From the NCBI GenBank assembly GCA_026418905.1, contig JAOAAK010000010.1:1-36576 (forward strand): 36,576 nt of DNA. Direction: 5' to 3'. The translations under genes were made by a program, and so were the position numbers. Positions 24,425 to 33,318 of the stretch are shown here, piece by piece (the stretch's first letter is position 1; every line of letters begins with the position of its first letter). This stretch comes from Bacteroidales bacterium. Its GTDB lineage: Bacteria > Bacteroidota > Bacteroidia > Bacteroidales > DTU049. The notes beneath the pieces were generated by a model. That model saw nothing but the letters and a program-made list of their open reading frames with translations. It was not told the DNA's origin and ran no database searches.

Positions 24425-25936
24425 GTGAGTTTTTTACAAAAGCTTTTCGGTCAAACTATTATTTATGGTATAAGCAGTGTTTTAGCCCGTTTTTTAAATT
24501 TTCTGCTTATTCCTCTATATACACGTCTTTTCCTTCCTGAGGAATCAGCTATTTACGTCGAATTTTATGCATATATTGCTTTTTTCATTGTGATACTCAC
24601 ATTTGGTATGGAAACCGCTTTTTTTCGTCACTATGAAGCTGAACTCGATAGGGATATCACCTACTCTACTTCTTTCTGGACTGTATTGGGGGTTAATCTT
24701 GTTTTTTTACTCATGGCATTTACTCTTCTAAAGCCTATTGCTATTATTATTGAACATGAAAACAATCAACATTTTATTATACTTTCTGCTTTGATTGTAT
24801 CGCTGGATGCAGTTTCTAGCATACCGTTTGCCTATCTTCGGGCTCACAAAAAGGCTTGGCGTTTTGCCATGATTAAAACAGCTGGAATTTCAATGAATAT
24901 CATTCTTAATTTAATATTGCTTCTTCTGTTTCCCTTTATTTATCAACAGGATCCTGTTTCATTGAAATGGTTTGAATTTTTATGCCTAGATCAACCTCAT
25001 GTTATTCACATCTTTACAGCTAATTTAATGTCGAGTTTTTTTATCATGATGTTACTCATCCCTGAACTACAAAGAGTCAAACTGAAATTTTCCAACCATC
25101 TCTTTAATAAAATGATAAGATATGCCTTACCCCTGCTTATTCTTGGAATTGCTGGTATTGTAAACGAAACGATTGATAGAATTCTTCTTAAATTTTTATT
25201 ACCACCAGAGGTAGCCATGTATCAACTTGGAATTTATGGCATGTGTTATAAATTGGTCATTATTGTATCCATATGCATTCAGGCTTTTCGATATGCAGCT
25301 GAACCGTTTTTCTTTGAAGTCTACAAACAAGAAGATGCTCGTAAGATGTATGCGGAACTCCTTTCTTATTTCGTTTTAATTCTTAGTATAATTGTAGTTT
25401 TTATGATTTTATTCATGGATTTTGTAAAGTACTTTGTAAGCCCATTATACTACGAAGGATTAAAGGTGGTTCCGTTATTGTTATATAGTCATATTTTTTT
25501 AGGCATTGTCTATAATCTAAGCGTATGGTACAAACTTACTGACAAAACTATATATGGAGCTTTCATAAGTACCACTGGTGCAATTATTACTATTCTATTG
25601 AACTTCTTATTGATTCCTATTTGGGGTTATGTTGGCAGTGCTATAGCTAATTTTACATGTTATTTTAGTATGGCTATTCTCTCTTACTTTCTCGGGCAAA
25701 GACATTACCGCATACCATATCCTATCCATAAAATAATCCTTTTTCTCATCTTGCCCATTATTTACTCGTTGATTTCCCTGTTTATGATAGGAAATTATGT
25801 TTCAGATATGTGGATTCGTATGTTGATTAATTCATTTTTATTACTGACTTTTCTAGGCTTTATTTTAATGATTGAACCTTCATTTAAAAAATTTCTCATT
25901 CAATGGATGTCCAACTTAAAACTTATAAAAAAATGA
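24425..25936 (+). CDS. Oligosaccharide flippase family protein (Wzx/MviN-like)
   Basis: A 503-residue integral membrane protein with about 12-14 hydrophobic segments spread over its whole length. The N-terminal signature LLIPLYTRLFLPEESAIYVEF resembles the polysaccharide biosynthesis (RfbX/Wzx) family start LLIPLYTR; typical internal features such as PLLILGIAGIVNETIDRILL are present. These proteins flip lipid-linked glycans across the inner membrane. I choose the GTG start because the -7 box overlaps the earlier TTG; no ATG is available in frame near the N-terminus. The stop overlaps the hisS start (ATGA at 25933-25936). The fused glycosyltransferase at 16304-18244 could act in the same surface-glycan pathway, but the two are not adjacent. 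Confidence 0.87.
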   Translation: MSFLQKLFGQTIIYGISSVLARFLNFLLIPLYTRLFLPEESAIYVEFYAYIAFFIVILTFGMETAFFRHYEAELDRDITYSTSFWTVLGVNLVFLLMAFTLLKPIAIIIEHENNQHFIILSALIVSLDAVSSIPFAYLRAHKKAWRFAMIKTAGISMNIILNLILLLLFPFIYQQDPVSLKWFEFLCLDQPHVIHIFTANLMSSFFIMMLLIPELQRVKLKFSNHLFNKMIRYALPLLILGIAGIVNETIDRILLKFLLPPEVAMYQLGIYGMCYKLVIIVSICIQAFRYAAEPFFFEVYKQEDARKMYAELLSYFVLILSIIVVFMILFMDFVKYFVSPLYYEGLKVVPLLLYSHIFLGIVYNLSVWYKLTDKTIYGAFISTTGAIITILLNFLLIPIWGYVGSAIANFTCYFSMAILSYFLGQRHYRIPYPIHKIILFLILPIIYSLISLFMIGNYVSDMWIRMLINSFLLLTFLGFILMIEPSFKKFLIQWMSNLKLIKK

Positions 25937-27306
25937 AACAGAACATTGGTATTCCCCGTGGTACAAGAGATTTTTCACCTGAAGAAACATTAAAAAGACA
26001 TTATATATTTTCTATTCTACGCAAAACTTTCGAACATCATGGATTTCTTCCTCTAGAGACACCTGCCATGGAAAATTTATCGGTATTGCTTGGAAAATAT
26101 GGTGAAGAAGGTGATAAATTGCTTTTTCGTATTCTGAATTCTGGCGATTTTTTGACCGATGTTCCCGAAGAAGCAAAAAATGATTATCAATCGCTCTTGC
26201 CATATATTGCAGAAAAAGGTTTGCGATATGATTTGACTGTTCCTCTTGCACGCTATGTTGCAACACATGCACATGAATTAACTTTCCCTTTCAGGCGCTA
26301 TCAGATTCAACCTGTCTGGCGAGCCGATCGTCCTCAAAAAGGTAGATACCGCGAATTTTATCAATGCGATATTGATGTCATCGGAACTAACAGTCTTCTT
26401 GAAGAAGTAAATATCATTCAGATCATCAATGATGTATTCGAACAATTACGTATCAACGTAGAAATCAAAATTAATCATCGAAAAATCCTATGGGGAATAG
26501 CTGAATATTTCAACATCAATGATCAATTTTTTGCATTTACCACCATATTGGATAAACTTGATAAAATTGGTTGGGAAAATGTTTTGCAAGAACTTGAAAA
26601 TTCCGGATATCCGTTAGCACTGATAAATTTTTTGAAGGATTTTACCCACAACGGATCAGATCATTTGTCGTTGCTTTTAGAAAAAATTTCTAATTTACAT
26701 GTGCAACTTGGCGTCAATGACATAAAGTATATCCTTCAACAAAGTCGAAATATTCATTTAACTTACCAACCTGTTTTCGATTTTTCTCTTGCTCGAGGAT
26801 TAAACTATTATACGGGTTGCATTTTTGAGGTTTTAGCTAAAGATGTACAGATGGGAAGTATTTGTGGTGGCGGACGCTACGATGACTTAACCGGAATTTT
26901 TGGCCTTGAAGGGTATTCTGGAGTAGGTATTTCGTTTGGTGCTGAACGCATTTATGATGTGATGGAGCAATTAAAACTCTTTCCGGAAAATCTTGTTAAA
27001 GCCGGAGATATATTGATACTTCAATTTGAAGATAGTGAGATTTCATCACTTTTGCAAATGGCAAAGAACTTGCGTAAAAACGGTTTTCGTGTGATGATTT
27101 ATCCTGAACCCCATAAAATTAAAAAACAGCTTGCCTACGCTGATAAATTACATTTTTCTTATGTTCTTATGCAAGGTGGTGATGAATTAAAAAACAATAC
27201 GATTACACTAAAATGCATGAATACGGGAAAACAACTTAAGTTCCACGAAAGCATCTTGTCAGAACTTACTCCCTTAAACATTTCGTCTGTTTTTAGGGAC
27301 ACATAA
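25933..27306 (+). CDS. hisS: Histidyl-tRNA synthetase
   Basis: Class II synthetase that charges tRNA-His. The 457-residue protein starts at the ATG overlapping the flippase stop; an earlier in-frame ATG at 25903 lies inside the flippase gene and adds non-family residues. Motifs: PRGTRDFSPEE (8-18), RYDLTVPLAR (98-107), motif 2 RYQIQPVWRADRPQKGRYRE (122-141), histidine-binding RGLNYYTG (about 288-295) and CGGGRYDDL (about 311-319), then the C-terminal anticodon-binding domain. It is cotranscribed with the flippase, and the large outer-membrane protein gene follows three bases after its stop. Confidence 0.97.
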   Translation: MKQNIGIPRGTRDFSPEETLKRHYIFSILRKTFEHHGFLPLETPAMENLSVLLGKYGEEGDKLLFRILNSGDFLTDVPEEAKNDYQSLLPYIAEKGLRYDLTVPLARYVATHAHELTFPFRRYQIQPVWRADRPQKGRYREFYQCDIDVIGTNSLLEEVNIIQIINDVFEQLRINVEIKINHRKILWGIAEYFNINDQFFAFTTILDKLDKIGWENVLQELENSGYPLALINFLKDFTHNGSDHLSLLLEKISNLHVQLGVNDIKYILQQSRNIHLTYQPVFDFSLARGLNYYTGCIFEVLAKDVQMGSICGGGRYDDLTGIFGLEGYSGVGISFGAERIYDVMEQLKLFPENLVKAGDILILQFEDSEISSLLQMAKNLRKNGFRVMIYPEPHKIKKQLAYADKLHFSYVLMQGGDELKNNTITLKCMNTGKQLKFHESILSELTPLNISSVFRDT

Positions 27307-27309
27307 AAT

Positions 27310-30300
27310 ATGTTCCGTAATGCTTTTATTTTATGTATTCTTTTATACTCGTGTTGGGTAAAATCCCAACATCCTAACTGGAAGGTAATAACCCTCTATC
27401 GTCCTTATCCCGATTCTCTTAAGCTAGATACAGCTACCATCCCAGAAGATAAGTGGTTTGCCATGAGTGGTACAACAGTCTTAAACAAAGAAAATTTCAA
27501 GTTTAATGTAAACACGGGTTTTTTATATTTTGATACAACAATACTCAATCGATTCGATTCTATTTCTATCTTATGGTCGCCCATACATGTAAATCTCTCG
27601 AAAATTTATTACCATAAAGACACTTCCATCATTACTAAAACATCAAAATTATTACTCATTCCATATAATGAAATCAACTATAAAAAGCCGAATTTTTTCG
27701 AAACAGGATCAATCGAAAAATCAGGAAACTTCACACGTGGAATCAGCATTGGTAATAGGCAAGATCCAGGATTTAACTCATCCTTGAACCTTTCTCTGAG
27801 AGGAAAAATAACAGAAGATCTTGAAATTTCAGCTCATCTCACCGATCAAAAGCTACCCATTCAACCACAAGGAACTACCCAACAAATTCAAGATATCGAC
27901 AACATATTTATACAACTAAAATATAGAAAATTCCTGCTCGACGCAGGGGACATAGAACTATCTTCCGACAAACATTATTTTCTCAAATATCGCCGTAAGG
28001 TAGAAGGTATCAAGTTCCAAGATAAAGTTCGTTCCATTTTCACTAAGAACGACTCTCTTTTTTATCATTGCGGTACTTCATTTTCACGTGGTCAGTATGC
28101 TCGGATTAGTATCAATCCTATTGAAGGTAATCAGGGCCCATACAGACTTTATGGCAAAAACAATGAAATGTACATTATTATTCTTGCTGGTACAGAACGA
28201 GTCTATTTAGATGGAGAATTACTTCAACGAGGACAAGAAAATGACTACGTTATTAATTACAACACAGCAGAAATAACTTTCACTCATCGAATCCAAATTC
28301 GATCTAATAGTAGAATCATAGTAGAATTTCAATATATCGATAGATTTTACAATAAGTACCTTCTTACAACAGGAGTTCAATATCATCTTCGACAATGGAA
28401 AATTCGAGCTTCAATGATGGAAGAAAAAGATTTAAAAAGTCAACCCATTGAACCTCTTTCCGACTCAGCTCGCAAAGTCTTATTCATAACTGGCGACAGT
28501 TTGCAACATGCTTATCTTACTGGTATTCGTGTCGTTCCATTTCAGAATGATCTTGTTCTTTACGCTATGAAAGACTCTCTTGGTTATGATAGTGTCTTTT
28601 ATTACTCAACCAATCCAGATAGTGCACGTTATCTACTCTACTTCTCCTACGTGGGCCAACATAAAGGAAATTACATTCTTGATCCTCAGTTAGCCAATGG
28701 TAAAGTTTATCGGTGGATCTGTCCTGTAAATGGAATCCCTCAAGGTTCCTACGAACCCGTTATCCAGCTCGTGACACCTCAGAAAACCAGCATGTGGACC
28801 ATTGCCACTGATTTTCAGCCTAATTCTAAAACCCTTTTCAATTTGGAATATGCTCGAAGTACCAAAGATTTAAATACCTTTTCTCCTTATCATGATAACA
28901 ACAACCATGGCAATGCTATCAAGTTTTTTACAGAATATAAACGACCTCTCAGACACCTTCGAGACAGTTCCTCGATATGGAAAATATTCTTTTCGGCTGA
29001 AGCAACGGATTCACTTTTTTCCCCAGTCGAAAAATTCCTGCCACTCGAATTTGAACGTAACTGGTCCTTACATCAAAGTGTGAAGGCTTATCAATTGTTA
29101 GAAATGGATAATCTTATTCAGGTTAAACAATTTTCTATTCGGGTACAAAATTCATTGCTTCATCTACCTTCCAATTTGCTTTCGACGAAAACTTCATACT
29201 TATGGCAAGTCAAGATAAACCGTTTTTATCTTTTTCAAAGCGGCTCCTACGTTAGCCCATGGCAAGGAAAACAACTTCCTTTTTTTCAGTACAAAAACGT
29301 CGTAAGTTTCCTTCCTTGGAAAGTAAAATTAAATTTAGTTCACACTGGTGAAATTCGAAAAGGAAATACTCAATTGGCTATCGATACTAATCAGTTTCGT
29401 TGGAATCAAGTCATGGTGTATGTCCAGAATATTGATACTAATCAATGGACAGTACGACCGTATTATTCCATGAGGCTGGACGAGCGTTTTTATAATGGTC
29501 ATCCAATCAAGACTAGGCATTCTCACGAGACAGGACTAAATTTTACCTTCCATCGTTTTCTTCCCATTCAATGGCAATCCGATATCAGTTATTGGTGGTT
29601 TCCAGTCTTGACCGATACCAGCATGAAAACGCATTTTCTACAAATGAAACATACCACCTCTCAGCAATATTTTAAAGGATTTTTGTCCTTCAGTCTTCGT
29701 TATTTAAATAGAATGGGCCGAGAAAACAAAAAAGAATTCTTTTTCTTGGAAGTAGCTCCCGGTCAAGGATCTCATACGTGGAAAGACTACAATCATAACG
29801 GGATTAAAGAATTGAACGAATTTGTCCTTGCTAGTTTCCAGGATCAAGCAAACTACATTAAAATGTTATTACCTTCCACTCAATACCAAATTGTTTATGA
29901 TATTTACTCTTCAGGTGATATGATCATCGATGCTGCAAAATTAAACATCAAACGTAAATTTTGGATCTGGTTACAAGGTTTAAAAAACACTTTTTCATTT
30001 CAATTTAATAGTAAAAACACCTCTCCTATTCTAAAACATCATTTTATTCCTCATCGCATCCCGGATAGTCTTCATCTTTTTTTAAGTCAATCGCTTCGGG
30101 AACAGATTTCTTTTAGAAATTCTACTGGAAAAATAAGTACTTATTATTTATTACAAGTAAATAAGGTTGCTCAATCTTATTTCTATGGAACTGATGATCA
30201 TACAACTATAGAACATCGAAGCCAGACGACCTTCCAATTCAAACAACATTTCTACTTCGAGCCACTCCTTTATCAAAAATCTCAAAAAAATTTATCTGTC

Positions 30301-30726
30301 GTATCATACGTTCAAAGCTATCAAATCGACAAGAAAGGAATCGGTTTAATCCTTTCATACCAACGTTCCATCAAATGGAGAACCTCCGTCGGAAGTTCTT
30401 TTGAAAAATCACAAAATATGACTGATACAACAAAAACTCTTAAACAAACCTGGAGCATCGAACATCGACATTCTTTTGCTACACGAGGAAATATTTCACT
30501 AAAATTTCAATTTCAAAACATATATGGTTTAAACAAAGCGATTCACCCCTACATTGAATACATCATGTTGGAAGGATACAAAGTGGGAAAAAACTTTTCA
30601 TGGGAAATTATGTTTATGCGACGCTTAGATAATAACATCGAACTCACATTCATGTATACTGGACGTGCTTTACCACATGAAACTGTCGTTCATACCGGCA
30701 GTGCTCAGATTCGTGTAATTTTTTAG
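27310..30726 (+). CDS. Large predicted outer-membrane beta-barrel protein of a Bacteroidota-specific family
   Basis: 1138 residues. A signal peptide covers residues 1-20 (ending VKSQ); a lipobox reading at Cys15 is possible but less likely. Residues 140-220 hold a conserved-looking block: FTRGISIGNRQDPGFNSSLN, then LTDQKLPIQPQGTTQQIQDI, then LDAGDIELSS. I recall similar blocks in uncharacterised Bacteroidota outer-membrane proteins, and a looser likeness to segments of SprA, the T9SS translocon. Residues 826-838 (DYNHNGIKELNEF) resemble an EF-hand calcium loop. Much of the rest alternates polar and aromatic residues as in barrel strands, and the protein ends RVIF with the terminal Phe of BAM substrates. 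Function unknown. Its stop overlaps the convergent adenine deaminase stop. Confidence 0.7.
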   Translation: MFRNAFILCILLYSCWVKSQHPNWKVITLYRPYPDSLKLDTATIPEDKWFAMSGTTVLNKENFKFNVNTGFLYFDTTILNRFDSISILWSPIHVNLSKIYYHKDTSIITKTSKLLLIPYNEINYKKPNFFETGSIEKSGNFTRGISIGNRQDPGFNSSLNLSLRGKITEDLEISAHLTDQKLPIQPQGTTQQIQDIDNIFIQLKYRKFLLDAGDIELSSDKHYFLKYRRKVEGIKFQDKVRSIFTKNDSLFYHCGTSFSRGQYARISINPIEGNQGPYRLYGKNNEMYIIILAGTERVYLDGELLQRGQENDYVINYNTAEITFTHRIQIRSNSRIIVEFQYIDRFYNKYLLTTGVQYHLRQWKIRASMMEEKDLKSQPIEPLSDSARKVLFITGDSLQHAYLTGIRVVPFQNDLVLYAMKDSLGYDSVFYYSTNPDSARYLLYFSYVGQHKGNYILDPQLANGKVYRWICPVNGIPQGSYEPVIQLVTPQKTSMWTIATDFQPNSKTLFNLEYARSTKDLNTFSPYHDNNNHGNAIKFFTEYKRPLRHLRDSSSIWKIFFSAEATDSLFSPVEKFLPLEFERNWSLHQSVKAYQLLEMDNLIQVKQFSIRVQNSLLHLPSNLLSTKTSYLWQVKINRFYLFQSGSYVSPWQGKQLPFFQYKNVVSFLPWKVKLNLVHTGEIRKGNTQLAIDTNQFRWNQVMVYVQNIDTNQWTVRPYYSMRLDERFYNGHPIKTRHSHETGLNFTFHRFLPIQWQSDISYWWFPVLTDTSMKTHFLQMKHTTSQQYFKGFLSFSLRYLNRMGRENKKEFFFLEVAPGQGSHTWKDYNHNGIKELNEFVLASFQDQANYIKMLLPSTQYQIVYDIYSSGDMIIDAAKLNIKRKFWIWLQGLKNTFSFQFNSKNTSPILKHHFIPHRIPDSLHLFLSQSLREQISFRNSTGKISTYYLLQVNKVAQSYFYGTDDHTTIEHRSQTTFQFKQHFYFEPLLYQKSQKNLSVVSYVQSYQIDKKGIGLILSYQRSIKWRTSVGSSFEKSQNMTDTTKTLKQTWSIEHRHSFATRGNISLKFQFQNIYGLNKAIHPYIEYIMLEGYKVGKNFSWEIMFMRRLDNNIELTFMYTGRALPHETVVHTGSAQIRVIF

Positions 30727-32327
30727 TCGCACAAACTGGTAAACTGAAATTTACTTACATCAAAAAGCCCCATATCACCCAATTTGAGTTCTGGTATGAC
30801 AAGCAAAGACAAAAATGAAAGAGTCATAAAAGGTGCTCTGAGAGGAATTCCCATGGAATGAGCTCTATCGTTAAGATTTTGATATTTATAGGCAACTTTT
30901 TCAACCGACTCGGAACTCATAATACCAGCTACAGGAAGAGGTAATTCGAATAAGTCCTGCCCATCGAATAGGACCATTCCTCCCTTCATTCTTTGAATGG
31001 AATCAATTACTTTCATAATCGCTTCATCGCTTGCACCAACAGCTATGATATTATGGCTATCATGAGCAACACTCGTAGCAATAGCCCCTTCATAAATGGA
31101 AAAACCTCGCACATATCCGACTGCTGGCTGAGCTTCCTTGTAACGATTTAAAACCACTATTTTATTGATGCCATGTTCAACCTTTATTTCTTCAGTGGGG
31201 ACCGAAAGGCGACGAGTTAAAAGTTGTCCGTCAATAACTTCTATAACTTTTACCTGCGAACAAGAGCTAAGATTTGGTTTTAAGTCTTCTAATGAAAAAG
31301 AATTAAGATGAAAACGATTGACGTCTTGATATGAAAAATTTACATCAAAAGTTGGTTTACCGTCCCAAACTACCTGGCCATCAATAAAAACTTTTATAGG
31401 TATAAAATCTTTAAGATTGTTTACAACTAGAAAATCGGCAGGATCACCTTCGCGAAGAAGTCCGACAGATAAGCCATAATGCAAAACTGGATTGACGGAA
31501 ACAGCTCGTAGTACATCAAAAAGATCATAATTAAGAGAGACAGCTCGTCGTACGAACTCATTCATGTGATGACGAATAAGATCATCCGGATGGCAATCAT
31601 CTGTACAGAACATAATTTTATCTGGGTGCTCTTTCAAAAGAGGTAAAAGTTCATCTAGGTTTCGTGCTGCGCTCCCTTGTCGAATGAGTACCTTCATTCC
31701 TAAACGAATCTTTTCCCTAGCTTCTTCCATGGTAGAGCATTCATGATCGGTTGTGATCCCAACTTCCACATATTTTCTAAGTTCCTCTCCAGTAAGCAAA
31801 GGAGCATGCCCATCAATTGGCTTACCAACCCTATGAGCTGCCTGAATTTTTCTATGTATTTCGACATCTCCGTTTATCACGCCTGGATAATTCATAACTT
31901 CCGCCAAAAAATACAGATCATCTCGCTGGATAAGTTTTTCAACCAGATCAGCATCCAAACTAGCACCACTGGTTTCAAATTTCGTAGCCGGTACACACGA
32001 TGGAACACCGAAAAAAAATTTAAGAGGCACTTTGCTTCCATCCTTTATCATGAAATCTATTCCTTCTTCTCCCATCACATTGGCAATTTCATGGGGGTCT
32101 GAAACCACTGCGATTGTTCCATGACGTAAAGCTACTGCAGCAAAGTTAGCAGGGGTAACCATGGAACTTTCAATATGCACATGAGCATCCACAAAACCAG
32201 GTATTATATACATATCAGGAGCATCACTAAGTTTTTCAATAGACCGAATTTTCCCATTTTCAATGATCAGCTTTGCTCCATAAATGGAACGTGACCAAAC
32301 ATCAACCAACTTGCCTTCAATTTTCAT
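30723..32327 (-). CDS. ade: Adenine deaminase
   Basis: Amidohydrolase that converts adenine to hypoxanthine and ammonia in purine salvage. The 534-residue protein has the metal-binding GFVDAHVHIESSM (His49 and His51), SDPHEIANVMG, PIDGHAPLLTGEEL, GITTDHECST and FCTDDCHPDDL, followed by the C-terminal domain with VAHDSHNIIAVG and PLPVAGIMSS. All are typical of bacterial Ade proteins of the cryptic adenine deaminase family, and the length is normal. A near-consensus -7 box (TAAGATTTG, spacer one base too long) lies at 32348-32340, 12 bases before the ATG. The stop codon overlaps the opposing stop of the outer-membrane protein gene. Confidence 0.96.
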   Translation of the reverse strand: MKIEGKLVDVWSRSIYGAKLIIENGKIRSIEKLSDAPDMYIIPGFVDAHVHIESSMVTPANFAAVALRHGTIAVVSDPHEIANVMGEEGIDFMIKDGSKVPLKFFFGVPSCVPATKFETSGASLDADLVEKLIQRDDLYFLAEVMNYPGVINGDVEIHRKIQAAHRVGKPIDGHAPLLTGEELRKYVEVGITTDHECSTMEEAREKIRLGMKVLIRQGSAARNLDELLPLLKEHPDKIMFCTDDCHPDDLIRHHMNEFVRRAVSLNYDLFDVLRAVSVNPVLHYGLSVGLLREGDPADFLVVNNLKDFIPIKVFIDGQVVWDGKPTFDVNFSYQDVNRFHLNSFSLEDLKPNLSSCSQVKVIEVIDGQLLTRRLSVPTEEIKVEHGINKIVVLNRYKEAQPAVGYVRGFSIYEGAIATSVAHDSHNIIAVGASDEAIMKVIDSIQRMKGGMVLFDGQDLFELPLPVAGIMSSESVEKVAYKYQNLNDRAHSMGIPLRAPFMTLSFLSLLVIPELKLGDMGLFDVSKFQFTSLCD

Positions 32328-32405
32328 ATGTTTTTTTTACAAATCTTATGATTTTTTTAAAATTGAAATTACAATTACTCACGATGTTTTTAACATTTCG
32401 GTTTC

Positions 32406-32726
32406 ATGAACATGATCAGAAAAAACATTTACCTAAAACTTTCGCCCGATATTGATTTAATTGACCCATTTGTGACTCATTTTATAAGAAGCTTTGAGAA
32501 TAATCAATATGGCGAAGTTCTTTATTTGAGAAACGCACAATTTCTATTTCGTATCATTTTATCACTAGATTTTATTTGTCAAAATCGACTTTTAGTTTTC
32601 ATCTCGAATCATTCTATTTTATTGCGCAATTCTTCGCATGTTTTCAATTGGATCCAGCTCATTATCCTGAATCAATAAATTTTTTATCTTATTTAAATCG
32701 GGTTATAAGACAAGTGAATCCATGAA
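32406..32726 (+). pseudogene. Possible small frameshifted gene, function unknown
   Basis: A frame from the ATG at 32406 encodes 90 residues to 32678, with protein-like content in its first half (LSPDIDLIDPFVTHFIRSFE, then GEVLYLRNAQF). Near its end the codon use becomes less like the genome, while another frame takes over with a convincing C-terminus (LDPAHYPESINFLSYLNRVI) and stops at the TGA at 32724-32726. The simplest reading is one gene of about 105 residues with a single frameshift somewhere around 32610-32640, either a real decay, an assembly error or recoding. I do not recognise the family and see no perfect promoter. It could also be chance open frames. Confidence 0.3.
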
Positions 32727-32865
32727 ATTTTTTTCCATACTTATTCACCATAAACTTCTTCTCTTACTTTATTTGAACTAAAGATAAGATGTAACAAATA
32801 AATATGCAATATATTTTAATGGTATAAAAACATAAAAAAATTTTTGTATAACCAATTAATTTATA
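32727..32865. other. AT-rich spacer upstream of the ArsR-type gene
   Basis: I see no gene. The right end holds the ArsR-gene promoter, including a TTG (-33) at 32844-32846 that is 19 bases from the -7 box. An imperfect palindrome AATTA-7-TAATT at 32854-32870 overlaps the -7 box and could be an operator. Confidence 0.35.
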
Positions 32866-32873
32866 TAATTTTG
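32866..32873 (+). promoter_or_regulatory. -7 promoter element of the ArsR-type regulator gene
   Basis: TAATTTTG is a perfect match. A TTG (-33) at 32844-32846 lies 19 bases upstream, the best two-part promoter in the window. A small hairpin CCCC-AAAA-GGGG (32876-32887) lies right after the box and three bases before the ATG. Confidence 0.65.
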
Positions 32874-32890
32874 TTCCCCAAAAGGGGTTT

Positions 32891-33193
32891 ATGAAAGATA
32901 TAAAGGAATATGAATGTTTTAAAGATTTGTCCAAAAAATTAAAGTCATTTGCACATCCTGTGCGACTACAGATTCTCAAGTTATTAAAAGATGAAAATGG
33001 TTTAAATGTTACTTCTATTTATCAAAAACTCAATCTTGAACAACCAGTTGCATCTCATCATCTCATTATTCTAAATAAAAATGGACTGCTAATTAAAGAT
33101 AGAATGGGGCGAGAAAACATTTACAAAATTAACACAGAAATGTTTAATTACTTGTTGGACAACCTAAAAGACTGCATCTACAAAAATTCTTGA
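32891..33193 (+). CDS. ArsR-family winged-helix transcriptional regulator
   Basis: The 100-residue protein is a single winged helix-turn-helix of the ArsR/SmtB type: KLKSFAHPVRLQILKLLKDE is the characteristic first helix pair, VTSIYQKLNLEQPVASHHLI the recognition helix-turn-helix, and NGLLIKDRMGRENIYKI the wing. The ELCVCD-type arsenic/antimony motif and the alpha-5 His/Asp zinc ligands are not evident, so it is probably not a classical metal sensor. No transporter or reductase gene is adjacent. The palindrome over its -7 box and the leader hairpin suggest autoregulation, which is inference. Confidence 0.9.
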   Translation: MKDIKEYECFKDLSKKLKSFAHPVRLQILKLLKDENGLNVTSIYQKLNLEQPVASHHLIILNKNGLLIKDRMGRENIYKINTEMFNYLLDNLKDCIYKNS

Positions 33194-33225
33194 GTTTTCA
33201 GTACCTTATGGCAGTCAATTTAACA

Positions 33226-33252
33226 CTAACCCACAAGGTGGGCTACTTTTAG
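33226..33252 (+). terminator. Probable terminator after the ArsR-type gene
   Basis: CCCAC (33230-33234) and GTGGG (33238-33242) form a stem with a three-base loop, extended by outer TA pairs beyond one mismatch. A short T run follows at 33247. It separates the regulator gene from rpmB. Confidence 0.5.
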
Positions 33253-33296
33253 GTTTGTATTTTGTTTTATTAACTTCTTGCTAATTCAAAAATTTT

Positions 33297-33304
33297 TAAC
33301 TTTG
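33297..33304 (+). promoter_or_regulatory. -7 promoter element of rpmB
   Basis: TAACTTTG, a perfect consensus match, ends 14 bases before the rpmB ATG at 33319. An upstream TTG at 33278-33280 is spaced 16 bases, slightly short. Confidence 0.6.
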
Positions 33305-33318
33305 CAAAAAGTTTTACT

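Noticed and set aside
32764-32979. Minus-strand frame of 71 codons over the ArsR-gene promoter
   Set aside because: Its content is typical of translated AT-rich spacer (Ile, Tyr, Phe and Cys runs), and it overlaps the better supported ArsR gene and promoter.
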